This document shows positions 1 through 6,400 of a stretch of 12,486 nucleotides of DNA, piece by piece (within the stretch, counting starts at the first letter, position 1; each line of letters opens with the position of its first letter). Source of the DNA: an uncultured Clostridia bacterium (lineage in GTDB: Bacteria > Bacillota > Clostridia > Oscillospirales > CAG-272); NCBI GenBank assembly GCA_905235755.1, contig CAJONA010000068.1, forward strand, positions 1-12,486, written 5' to 3'. The notes under the pieces were generated by a model. That model searched no databases. It saw nothing but the letters and a program-made list of their open reading frames with translations, and was not told where the DNA came from. A program made the translations under genes and the position numbers.

Positions 1-402
1 GACGACGATGTCGCCTTCGCCGCATATATCGGAGAGTCCCGCCTCAAACCGAACGAGCGCCGCCTCCGACGATCCCACGCAATCCATGCCGATGCGCGTC
101 TCCGCGCCGTCTTTTTGATGTATCGTCGTGTTTTCGCGCACTTCTCCGTCATAATATACAAATGTATAATTTGATTTTTCATCGCCGAGCAGCGCCTCAA
201 ACTCAGCGGCGTTGTCTTTTCCCAAAAAGACATACGCGTCGCTGCCGTATCCGCCGGCGGCAAGCGCGCGCGAAACGTTCAGCCCCTTTCCGCCCGCGTT
301 GCGCTCGTGAGCAAATGCGAAATTTTCCGCGTCTTTGATAAATGTTTCCGTGTACAGATGGAGGTCTATTGCGGGATTTAAAGTGATCGTGACTATCTTC
401 AT
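1..402 (-). CDS. fruK: PfkB-family sugar-phosphate kinase, 1-phosphofructokinase-like (3' part outside window)
   Basis: My own translation of the minus strand from ATG at 402-400 is open for 134 codons to the left edge, so the C-terminal half and stop are missing. The N-terminus (MKIVTITLNPAID) and the sugar-phosphate motif GGKGLN at residues 37-42, followed by VSRAL, are typical of the FruK/LacC branch of PfkB kinases. These phosphorylate fructose 1-phosphate or tagatose 6-phosphate with ATP in the cytoplasm. The ATP-binding C-terminal GAGD motif would lie beyond the window. No strong Shine-Dalgarno precedes the ATG; upstream is AT-rich. The gene is divergent from yqeG. FruK is the best call, but LacC or another PfkB hexose-phosphate kinase cannot be excluded from this half. 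Confidence 0.85.
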   Translation of the reverse strand, partial: MKIVTITLNPAIDLHLYTETFIKDAENFAFAHERNAGGKGLNVSRALAAGGYGSDAYVFLGKDNAAEFEALLGDEKSNYTFVYYDGEVRENTTIHQKDGAETRIGMDCVGSSEAALVRFEAGLSDICGEGDIVV

Positions 403-450
403 TATGGTTTCTTTATGGTTTCTTTCGTTTATAAACTGTTTCATTTCTAT

Positions 451-479
451 ATTTAAACACATCCGACCGAAAAATTCAA
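451..479 (-). promoter_or_regulatory. Putative sigma-A-type promoter for the PfkB kinase
   Basis: On the minus strand TTGAAT (474-479) and TTAAAT (451-456) are separated by exactly 17 bases, each matching the consensus at 4 of 6 positions. They sit about 50 bases upstream of the kinase ATG in an AT-rich divergent region. This is a pattern match only. Confidence 0.35.
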
Positions 480-540
480 GACATTTTAAATTATTGCGGC
501 ACTTTTTTTGCGAAAATTATCGCATTTTGGAAAAATCACC

Positions 541-569
541 TTGTATAATGTATTTTTTTATGATAAAAT
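541..569 (+). promoter_or_regulatory. Putative promoter of the yqeG-ATPase operon, with extended -10
   Basis: TTGTAT (541-546), a 17-base spacer and TAAAAT (564-569) preceded by TGA (extended -10) place a start near 576, about 26 bases before the yqeG GTG. The 11-mer TATGATAAAAT (559-569) recurs exactly in the promoter upstream of the rRNA methyltransferase gene (3504-3514). An overlapping perfect TATAAT lies at 544-549 but has no convincing -35 box. Confidence 0.45.
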
Positions 570-601
570 AATTATGAATAACAGTAAATCACGAGGTCGC
601 A

Positions 602-1117
602 GTGTTTTATCCGAGCAGACATTTTAAAAACATTTATTTCATAACGCCGGAATATCTCAAAGAGCGCGGCATTTCCGCCGTTGTTCTCGACATAGACAAC
701 ACCCTTGCGCCGTACGGAACGGCGACGCCCGGCGACGACGTCAAGGCGTGGATATCCGGTATAAAAGACGCCGGGATAAACATCGTCATCGCGTCGAACA
801 ACAAACGGGATCGCGTCGAGCTTTTCTGCAAAGATCTCGATGTTATTCAAATGTATAACAGCAAAAAACCGCTTCCCACCTGCATAAAAAGGATATATAA
901 GGAATTCGGGACAAAGCCCGAAAACGTCGCGGTGATAGGTGATCAGATATTCACCGACGTCCTGTGCGCGTCGTTCGGCGGTGCCGTATCGCTTCACGTC
1001 ACGCCGATAAACGATAGTGAAAGCAAGCTCATAAAGTTCAAGCGGCTTCTTGAAAAACCGATACTCTCATCGTACAGAAAACGTCACCGGGACGAATTTA
1101 CGGAGGAAGAAAAATGA
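602..1117 (+). CDS. yqeG: YqeG-family HAD (class IIIA) phosphatase
   Basis: The 171-residue product matches the size and layout of Bacillota YqeG. It has an N-terminal lead (FYPSRHFKNIYFITPEYLKE) like that of B. subtilis YqeG, then HAD motif I DIDNTL with D30 and D32 as predicted nucleophile and acid/base. Motif II is SNN at 65-67, the motif III lysine is in KKP at 88-90, and motif IV is GDQIFTD at 113-119. There is no cap domain, as usual for HAD-IIIA. The start is GTG at 602, preceded by a GAGG ribosome binding site at about 593-596. Its stop codon overlaps the start of the downstream ATPase (ATGA), implying translational coupling. The physiological substrate of YqeG is not firmly established. 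In many Bacillota the gene sits beside yqeH/aroE, so the ATPase partner here is less usual. Confidence 0.9.
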   Translation: MFYPSRHFKNIYFITPEYLKERGISAVVLDIDNTLAPYGTATPGDDVKAWISGIKDAGINIVIASNNKRDRVELFCKDLDVIQMYNSKKPLPTCIKRIYKEFGTKPENVAVIGDQIFTDVLCASFGGAVSLHVTPINDSESKLIKFKRLLEKPILSSYRKRHRDEFTEEEK

Positions 1118-3429
1118 TAATTCAGAAAATAGAGATAGGCAGTTTCGGCAAGCTCGAAAACACGGTCTTAAATCTATCGGGCGGTGTGAACATAATACGC
1201 GGCGCAAACGAATCGGGCAAATCGACTATATGCAATTTCATCAAGTTCGTTTTTTACGGACTGCCTCAAAAACCGGCAGACAAGATGCTGTACATCAGCT
1301 GGCGCACGTCGTGCTGCCGCGGCGCTATAACGTTCGTCAACGACGACGGCAACGTCTATCGCGCCGAAAGGGAGGTAATATGCAACCGCTCCGGCGACAA
1401 AACGACGTTCAGCGAGCGAGTAGCCGTATTCAATGTCGTCACGGGCGAGTTGTGCTTTAAAAATCAGTCGCCCGGCGACGTGTTTTTCGGCGTACCGGAA
1501 AACGTATTTGACAGCACCGTATATATCCGCCAGCTCGTCGGTACGAAAACGGGCGACAAGGCGCTGTGCGAATCGGCGGAAAACATACTTTTCTCGGGAG
1601 ACGAGGGCATAAATACAAAAAAAGCGCTCAAAAAGCTCGACGACGTGCGCGTGTACCTGCTCCATAAAAACAAAAAGGGCGGCAAGATATATGAAACGGC
1701 GGAAGAAAGCCGAAAACTCGCCGAACGGCTCGACGCCGCGCAAAAAACAGGCGAGGAGATAATATATCTCGAGGGCACGGCGCGTCAGCTCGGCGAAAAG
1801 CACGCGCTCGCAAGCGAGCAGGCGGATAAGCTGCGCGCCGAGCTCGAGGAGTATGAAGCGTACCTGATAAAAAAAGCGTATCTCAGATACAAAGAGCAGC
1901 TCATCGAGCAAAAAGAGATCAAGCAGAAGATCGAAGAACTCCGCAGCGCCGAAAATTTCTTTTCGGCTCCCGTTTACACGGAAGAATATATATCGAATCT
2001 CGAAAAATCCAAATCGGCGCTCGAAATGGCGGACGCGCGGCTCAAAGAAGCGAAAAAACGCTATGACGCGGCTAACAAGCGCGTTTATGATATGAAAGAA
2101 AAAATAGAGGTGTTCGAACGCTTCGGAAGAAAAGACAACAGCCGCGACGCTTTTATCGATGAGGCGCACGACCTGAACGCCGAAACGCGCAAAAAATCGA
2201 TTCTCGGCAAAACGCTTCTTGTCGCGGCGATTTTCTTCGCGGCGCTGCTTGTCACGTTTACCGTTATCGCACTGGCGAGCACCGCCGCGTTCGCCAAGCC
2301 TGCCGTAATAATATCGGCTGTGATGGGGCTCGGCACTCTCATCGGCTCGTTCGTCGTTTCGGTCAAAAACAAAGAGCCGCGTTCTCGCTTAAAACAGATA
2401 TGCAACACGTTCGGCTGTCAGTCGTATGACGAGCTTATCGAGCTCGTAAAGGCGGCGTCAAACGACGAAGCGGTTATGACGTATATAACCGACGAGCGCG
2501 ACGCCGCGAGCGACGCGTTCAAGGAAGCGTCCGACGAACTCGACAAGATAAACAGCCGTATATGTTCCGAACTTGAAAGCGCGAATTTCGTGATCAATAT
2601 AAACACGGCGGCGTCGATAGACGAGGCGCTGAAAATATGCCGAGAGCAAAAGCGCGAGCTTGAAAATCTCGAGATCAAAAATTCCGAGATAGATAAAAAG
2701 CTCGACGACACCGAGACGATCTTCCGCTCATACGACGACGAGTTCATCGAAAATGCGTGCAAACGTCAATACGACGAGGCGGCGCTCGAACAATATGATT
2801 ATCAGAGCCGCAGGCACGACTACGATTTCATCATGCTGTCGATACAGTCGCAAAAGGACAAGATCAACGACATCGAGAAGCGGCTCGCGTTCCTGTCGGC
2901 GTCGACAGACCGCTCCGCCGATCTCGCGGCACAAAAATCCGTCGTCGACAAGGAACTCGACACGCTGACCGGCAGACACGACGCCATAGCGCTCGCACTC
3001 GAAGCGATGACGAGCGCGTCGAGCAAGCTCCGCGACGGGCTCGCGCCCAAGATCGCCGCAACGGCGAGCATCATAATGAACAAGCTCTCGTCGGGCAAAT
3101 ACAAAACGCTCGGCGTCGACTCGAATTTTTCGATGACCTTCACCGCCGACGCCATGTCGCACGAGGTCGATTATCTGAGTGCGGGAACGTCGGACATCGC
3201 GTACATCAGCCTGCGCGTCGCGCTTGTCGACGTGCTGTACCGCAAATCGTCTCCGCCGCTGATCTTCGACGAAAGCTTCATGCGTATGGACAATGACAGA
3301 ATGGAAAATTCGCTCAACCTTCTCTGCGAACTTGGGAAAAACGGAACGCAGAGCATGCTGTTCACCTGCCACGGCAGAGAGGAAAGCCTGATGAAGAAGA
3401 TAGGCGAATACACATATTTCACGATTTGA
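1114..3429 (+). CDS. SMC/RecN-type AAA ATPase, YhaN-like, with a membrane hairpin
   Basis: This 771-residue protein has the split ABC ATPase layout of the Rad50/SbcC/YhaN group. The N-terminal Walker A is GANESGKST at residues 30-38. A long charged, coiled-coil-like body follows (about 165-365 and 425-640). At the C-terminus are an ABC signature-like LSAGTSD near 687, Walker B LIFDES near 716 and a switch histidine in FTCHGREE near 752. Between the two coils lie two hydrophobic segments at about 366-388 and 393-415, which would form a membrane hairpin where SbcC/Rad50 carry a CxxC zinc hook; no CxxC is seen there. The start ATG overlaps the yqeG stop and has a GGAGGA-type ribosome binding site. 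YhaN proteins usually accompany the SbcD-like nuclease YhaO, which is not in this window. A role in DNA repair or processing near the membrane is inferred only from the family. Confidence 0.8.
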   Translation: MIIQKIEIGSFGKLENTVLNLSGGVNIIRGANESGKSTICNFIKFVFYGLPQKPADKMLYISWRTSCCRGAITFVNDDGNVYRAEREVICNRSGDKTTFSERVAVFNVVTGELCFKNQSPGDVFFGVPENVFDSTVYIRQLVGTKTGDKALCESAENILFSGDEGINTKKALKKLDDVRVYLLHKNKKGGKIYETAEESRKLAERLDAAQKTGEEIIYLEGTARQLGEKHALASEQADKLRAELEEYEAYLIKKAYLRYKEQLIEQKEIKQKIEELRSAENFFSAPVYTEEYISNLEKSKSALEMADARLKEAKKRYDAANKRVYDMKEKIEVFERFGRKDNSRDAFIDEAHDLNAETRKKSILGKTLLVAAIFFAALLVTFTVIALASTAAFAKPAVIISAVMGLGTLIGSFVVSVKNKEPRSRLKQICNTFGCQSYDELIELVKAASNDEAVMTYITDERDAASDAFKEASDELDKINSRICSELESANFVININTAASIDEALKICREQKRELENLEIKNSEIDKKLDDTETIFRSYDDEFIENACKRQYDEAALEQYDYQSRRHDYDFIMLSIQSQKDKINDIEKRLAFLSASTDRSADLAAQKSVVDKELDTLTGRHDAIALALEAMTSASSKLRDGLAPKIAATASIIMNKLSSGKYKTLGVDSNFSMTFTADAMSHEVDYLSAGTSDIAYISLRVALVDVLYRKSSPPLIFDESFMRMDNDRMENSLNLLCELGKNGTQSMLFTCHGREESLMKKIGEYTYFTI

Positions 3430-3448
3430 ACAATATATAATCAACACG

Positions 3449-3475
3449 AAAATCCCGCTTTTGCGGGATTTTTTG
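3449..3475 (+). terminator. Rho-independent terminator after the ATPase gene
   Basis: A perfect 8-bp stem (AATCCCGC, 3451-3458; GCGGGATT, 3463-3470) with a TTTT loop is flanked by A residues on the left and a T run (3469-3474) on the right. It lies 20 bases after the ATPase stop and separates that operon from the methyltransferase gene. Confidence 0.92.
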
Positions 3476-3485
3476 TCCGTCGCTA

Positions 3486-3514
3486 TTGCAATCCACGGCG
3501 ATATATGATAAAAT
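3486..3514 (+). promoter_or_regulatory. Putative promoter of the rRNA methyltransferase gene, extended -10
   Basis: TTGCAA (3486-3491), a 17-base spacer and TAAAAT (3509-3514), preceded by TGA as an extended -10. It lies just after the upstream terminator, as expected for a new transcription unit. It shares the 11-mer TATGATAAAAT with the promoter before yqeG. Confidence 0.6.
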
Positions 3515-3554
3515 TATAAGATAGAATATAAGTGTATGATAGAAAAATCACATC

Positions 3555-3563
3555 AAGGAGGTG
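3555..3563 (+). promoter_or_regulatory. Ribosome binding site that fixes the methyltransferase start
   Basis: AAGGAGGTG is a near-perfect anti-16S match 7 bases before ATG 3571. It lies inside the longer open frame that begins at ATG 3532, which argues that translation starts at 3571 and not at 3532. Confidence 0.85.
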
Positions 3564-3570
3564 CCGCCGA

Positions 3571-4929
3571 ATGCCGACGAAAAACGATATTTTGACGCTT
3601 AAAATAACAGATATCACGCCGGACGGCCTCGGCGTCGGAAAAACCGACGGCGGATACGTGCTTTTTGTCGCAGGCACGGCGCCGGGCGACGTTATCGAAG
3701 CACACGTGATGAAAGCCGAAAAGTCGTACGGCTACGCGAAGGCGGAAAAGATCATCACACCCGCCGAGTGCCGCGTCGACGCGGACTGCCCCGTTTTTCC
3801 GCGCTGCGGCGGATGCCTTTACAGGCATATAAGATACGAAAACGAACTCGGTATAAAAAAGAGCTGGGTGCTCGAAAATTTCCGCCGTATCGGCGGATTT
3901 GACATCTCCGATATCGAAATATTTTCGGCGGGTTCGCCCGACGGTTACCGCAACAAAGCGCAGTATCCCGCCGGTACAGACAAGGACGGGAACATCCGCT
4001 TCGGATTTTATTCAAAGCACACTCACCGCGTCGCGCCATGCCGCGCGTGCGCGCTTCAGCCGAAATTCTATGCCGACATCGTCGGCGCGGCCGAGGATTT
4101 TTTGAATAAGTACAAAATATCGCCGTACGACGACGCGACGGGAAACGGCCTTGTGCGTCATCTTTACATAAGGAACGGCGTCGGCAGCGGCGAGGTAATG
4201 GTCGCGCTCGTAATAAACGGCGACGTTCTGCCGCATTCGGACGAATTTGTCGCGGCGGTACGCGGCGCGGCGGACGGAGTCGTGTCGGTCATGCTCATTA
4301 TAAACAAAGAACGCTCGAACGTCATCCTCACAGACAATGTAATAACGCTTTGGGGTAAAGACGGCATCGCAGATACTCTTTGCGGACTCAGGTTTGAAAT
4401 ATCGCCGCTGTCGTTTTATCAAGTCAATCACGACGGCGCGGAGCTGCTTTACGGCATAGCGAAGAAGTACGCCGCCGTCGAAAAGAGCGACGTTTTGCTC
4501 GATCTGTACTGCGGCACGGGAACGATAGGACTCTCTATGGCACGCGAGGCAAAGGAAGTCATCGGCGTGGAGATAATCCCCGCCGCCGTCCGTAACGCGC
4601 GCGAAAACGCGAAAAACAACGGAATATCGAACGCAAAATTCATCTGCGCAGACGCAGGCAAAGCCGCAGACGAACTGTCGGACGGCGGCGTATCGCCGGA
4701 CGTAGTCATCATTGATCCGCCGCGCCGTGGCTGCGGCGCGGACGTGTACGGCGCGATAGAAAAAATGCGCCCCGAGAAGATAGTTATGGTCTCGTGCAAC
4801 AGCGCGACAGCCGCGCGCGACGCCCGCGCGTTTGCGGACATAGGATATACGATCGAAAGTCTGTGCGCCGTCGATATGTTCCCGAGAACGGGGCATGTGG
4901 AGTGCGTGGTCTTGATGACGAGGAAATAG
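3571..4929 (+). CDS. rlmD: 23S rRNA (uracil-C5)-methyltransferase, RlmD/RlmCD family
   Basis: From ATG 3571 the product has 452 residues, normal for the TrmA/RumA family, which transfers a methyl group from SAM to C5 of uridines in 23S rRNA. An N-terminal TRAM RNA-binding domain covers about 6-60. Iron-sulphur cysteines C73, C79 and C82 (C-x5-C-x2-C) are joined by C157 or C160 in PCRAC. The SAM loop DLYCGTGTIG starts at 311 and DPPRRG at 382. The catalytic cysteine is C409 in VSCN, and the general base is E444 in GHVEC. All key residues are present, so the enzyme should be active. Gram-positive homologues such as B. subtilis YefA (RlmCD) modify both U747 and U1939, so RlmCD is an equal possibility. 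Its extreme 3' end is repeated, diverged, at 5601-5632. Confidence 0.92.
   Translation: MPTKNDILTLKITDITPDGLGVGKTDGGYVLFVAGTAPGDVIEAHVMKAEKSYGYAKAEKIITPAECRVDADCPVFPRCGGCLYRHIRYENELGIKKSWVLENFRRIGGFDISDIEIFSAGSPDGYRNKAQYPAGTDKDGNIRFGFYSKHTHRVAPCRACALQPKFYADIVGAAEDFLNKYKISPYDDATGNGLVRHLYIRNGVGSGEVMVALVINGDVLPHSDEFVAAVRGAADGVVSVMLIINKERSNVILTDNVITLWGKDGIADTLCGLRFEISPLSFYQVNHDGAELLYGIAKKYAAVEKSDVLLDLYCGTGTIGLSMAREAKEVIGVEIIPAAVRNARENAKNNGISNAKFICADAGKAADELSDGGVSPDVVIIDPPRRGCGADVYGAIEKMRPEKIVMVSCNSATAARDARAFADIGYTIESLCAVDMFPRTGHVECVVLMTRK
4892..4923 (+). repeat. Direct repeat, copy 1: 3' end of rlmD
   Basis: These 32 bases encode the end of the methyltransferase (GHVECVVLMTR). They match 5601-5632 at 29 of 32 positions in the same orientation; mismatches are at 4896, 4899 and 4911. 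The copies are 709 bases apart and bracket the GNAT gene. Confidence 0.85.
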
Positions 4930-4958
4930 AAAAATCGGGATTTATGGAGAACTAACAC

Positions 4959-5480
4959 ATGATTAAGACAAAGCGACTTTCAATTAGACAAGTTCACGCT
5001 GACGATTGGAAAGCAATTCAAGCGATATGGGCAGATGCAGCAAAATCCATTTATGCGCAATATGACAAACCAAATGATTTAGATGACCAGTCAGTTTCTC
5101 GCAGAATTGCAAGGTGGGCTTCTTTTGCGGATAGCGATGAACACATATTCCTTGCCGTCTGTTTGCAGGATGTTGTAATCGGCTATGTAGCTTTTAATAA
5201 AAGAGAAAACGGATATGAAATTGGATATTGCTTCCATTCGAACTATCATGGAAAAGGATATGCAAGGGAGAGCATTTCCTCAATGCTTGACGTTATGAAA
5301 GACAAAGGTGCAGTCAATATTACAGCGGGAACTGCCTTGAACAACACACCATCGGTCAGACTGTTGGCTTCTCTTGGTTTTAGGCAGACTGGAACAGAGA
5401 AAGTTTCATTTTACAAGGACGCTGATGGCAACGACATCACGTTTGAGGGCGGAAACTATGAGCTTCTTTTACTCGAGTAA
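4959..5480 (+). CDS. GNAT-family N-acetyltransferase (RimJ/RimL-like)
   Basis: A 173-residue single-domain GNAT protein that would transfer acetyl from acetyl-CoA to an amine. The N-terminus TKRLSIRQVHADDW is typical of the RimJ/RimL-like (Acetyltransf_3) group. The acetyl-CoA pyrophosphate loop is HGKGYA at 97-102, followed by helix RESISSML. The C-terminal NNTPSVRLLASLGF at 128-141 is the usual asparagine-helix motif before beta-6. Substrate is unknown: ribosomal protein N-terminus, small molecule or antibiotic are all possible. The ribosome binding site is TGGAGA at 4945-4950. The gene is clearly AT-richer than rlmD before it, and lies between the two copies of the rlmD 3' end, suggesting acquisition. 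Confidence 0.88.
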   Translation: MIKTKRLSIRQVHADDWKAIQAIWADAAKSIYAQYDKPNDLDDQSVSRRIARWASFADSDEHIFLAVCLQDVVIGYVAFNKRENGYEIGYCFHSNYHGKGYARESISSMLDVMKDKGAVNITAGTALNNTPSVRLLASLGFRQTGTEKVSFYKDADGNDITFEGGNYELLLLE

Positions 5481-5498
5481 ACAAATTCCGGTTTGCCG
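5481..5498 (+). repeat. Gene-end repeat, copy A
   Basis: ACAAATTCCGGTTTGCCG begins on the base after the GNAT stop codon. It matches copy B (6718-6735) at 17 of 18 positions. It has weak dyad symmetry (CAAA...TTTG). Its position at the end of an unrelated gene suggests a boundary or recombination site, not part of the coding region. Confidence 0.7.
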
Positions 5499-5554
5499 CT
5501 ATGATTTTCTTGTAAGCCTTCGAGCGTATTAATCATTTCCCAAGAGAAAAAATA

Positions 5555-5644
5555 ATGAAAAAGTTTGAGTGCATCAAAGACGTCAATCTAATTGCCGCAA
5601 GGCACGTCGAGTGCGTGGTATTGATGACGAGGGTTGACCGGTGA
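5555..5644 (+). pseudogene. Chimeric mini-frame ending in an rlmD C-terminal remnant
   Basis: ATG 5555 opens a 29-residue frame, MKKFECIKDVNLIAA followed by RHVECVVLMTRVDR and TGA. From about codon 17 it reproduces the C-terminus of the TrmA/RumA family in the correct frame, including the general-base glutamate. The first 15 residues are not from that family and I do not recognise them. It may be a small chimeric protein or a purely fortuitous frame over an integration scar. The ribosome binding site is weak (AAGAGA, 5542-5547). A remnant of a second methyltransferase copy or of an attachment site is the likeliest reading. Confidence 0.55.
5601..5632 (+). repeat. Direct repeat, copy 2: diverged rlmD 3' end
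   Basis: 29 of 32 bases match 4892-4923 in the same orientation and the same reading frame (HVECVVLMTR). The sequence continues differently on both sides, so the shared block has sharp edges, as at an attachment site or recombination junction. Confidence 0.85.
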
Positions 5645-5660
5645 GGTGCGAAAAAGCACC
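5645..5660 (+). other. Small perfect hairpin
   Basis: GGTGC (5645-5649) and GCACC (5656-5660) pair perfectly around a GAAAAA loop, beginning on the base after the TGA of the rlmD-remnant frame. There is no T run after it, so it is not a typical terminator. Confidence 0.5.
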
Positions 5661-5792
5661 GTATTTCTGGGCTTTTCTAGCATTTAGCCGTCAGCGATGA
5701 AAAGCGAAAATGGCCGCGAAAAATGCTCCGACAGAACATATCAACGGGAATATTCGGAGGATTGAGTAGGCTATTTAGATGTCAGAGGTTTT

Positions 5793-5798
5793 GGAGGA
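5793..5798 (+). promoter_or_regulatory. Ribosome binding site that fixes the phosphatase start
   Basis: GGAGGA lies 8 bases before ATG 5807. The open frame extends upstream to ATG 5723, but those 28 extra codons have no ribosome binding site nearby and no family resemblance, and the RHG motif would be displaced from the N-terminus. Confidence 0.8.
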
Positions 5799-5806
5799 TA
5801 TGTGCG

Positions 5807-6352
5807 ATGATTATTTTGATGAGACATGGTGAGGACGATGATGCTCGCTTAGGTGGCTGGAGCAATGCCGGATTGTCCTCGATAGGAATAGAACAAGCTA
5901 AACTCGCCCGTGAAGAAATTATTAGAGCAGGATATAAAATTACACATATCTTTTCAAGTGATTTGGAACGTGCAAAGGAAACGGCTGAAATCGTCGCAGA
6001 GGGCCTTAATCTGAAAGTTGCTTATGTCAAGGAATTCAGAGAAACAAATAATGGAGATTTGGCAGGAATGACAAAAGAGCAAGCCTGTAAAGAATATCCC
6101 GGCCTGTATTGGAGCTCATTGGAATGGGGACAGCAATATCCCAATGGTGAAAGCCCAAAAAGTTTTTATGAGAGAGTAAAATCCGCATGGGAGAGATTTA
6201 AAAAAGATACTGCTAATGTCGATGGCGATGTTCTTTTAGTTACTCATAGCGGTGTGATTGATGTTATTTTATGTTTAGAAAACGGTTTGAATTATACAAA
6301 CAAACATACAACTTTTAGAATCGGAAATGCCGAAATAGCTTGTGTGCAATAG
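5807..6352 (+). CDS. Histidine phosphatase family protein (phosphoglycerate mutase-like)
   Basis: From ATG 5807 the product has 181 residues. The catalytic phospho-histidine is in the N-terminal RHG motif (R6-H7-G8). Other family residues are R55 in SDLERAKETA, E79 in REtnnGdlaG, and the second histidine H147 in VTHSGV. This is the branch-1 histidine phosphatase fold. The class includes cofactor-dependent phosphoglycerate mutases, alpha-ribazole phosphatases (CobC) and broad phosphatases. At this size, and without the RHGE-s-xxN glycolytic signature, a small-molecule phosphatase is more likely than glycolytic GpmA. The substrate is unknown. The gene is strongly AT-rich (a hand count of 6001-6060 gives 35% GC, against 60% for 4561-4620 in rlmD), supporting acquisition. 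No cobalamin genes are nearby. Confidence 0.85.
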   Translation: MIILMRHGEDDDARLGGWSNAGLSSIGIEQAKLAREEIIRAGYKITHIFSSDLERAKETAEIVAEGLNLKVAYVKEFRETNNGDLAGMTKEQACKEYPGLYWSSLEWGQQYPNGESPKSFYERVKSAWERFKKDTANVDGDVLLVTHSGVIDVILCLENGLNYTNKHTTFRIGNAEIACVQ

Positions 6353-6400
6353 TCTCCCACATTGCCATCAGCGGCGGCGGGGAGCGGATGAGGAGATAAT

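Larger units (their letters stand above)
5481..5806 (+). other. 326-base mosaic intergenic stretch
   Basis: No full gene lies here. In order it holds the gene-end repeat A (5481-5498); a 29-codon frame from ATG 5555 to TGA 5644 whose second half is the rlmD-like end HVECVVLMTR; a perfect small hairpin right after that stop (5645-5660); a larger imperfect inverted repeat (5679-5727); and the leader and ribosome binding site of the phosphatase gene. I see no convincing promoter or T-tailed terminator. It reads like joined ends of former mobile segments. Confidence 0.6.

Noticed and set aside
335..571. 78-codon plus-strand frame over the divergent promoter region
   Set aside because: It begins inside the opposite-strand kinase gene and covers the AT-rich promoter region. 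The hydrophobic, Phe/Ile-rich content is a by-product of T-rich DNA.
1174..2169. Long minus-strand open frame (331 codons) opposite the ATPase gene
   Set aside because: It mirrors the codon bias of the real gene, has no family resemblance and no ribosome binding site. The same applies to the minus-strand frames at 2728-3447 and 4012-4896.
3532..3570. Upstream ATG adding 13 codons to the rRNA methyltransferase
   Set aside because: The perfect ribosome binding site at 3555-3563 lies inside this extension and points to ATG 3571. The extra residues are not part of the TRAM domain.
5723..5806. 28-codon N-terminal extension of the histidine phosphatase
   Set aside because: The family starts a few residues before RHG. 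ATG 5807 has a good ribosome binding site; the extension is translated spacer sequence.
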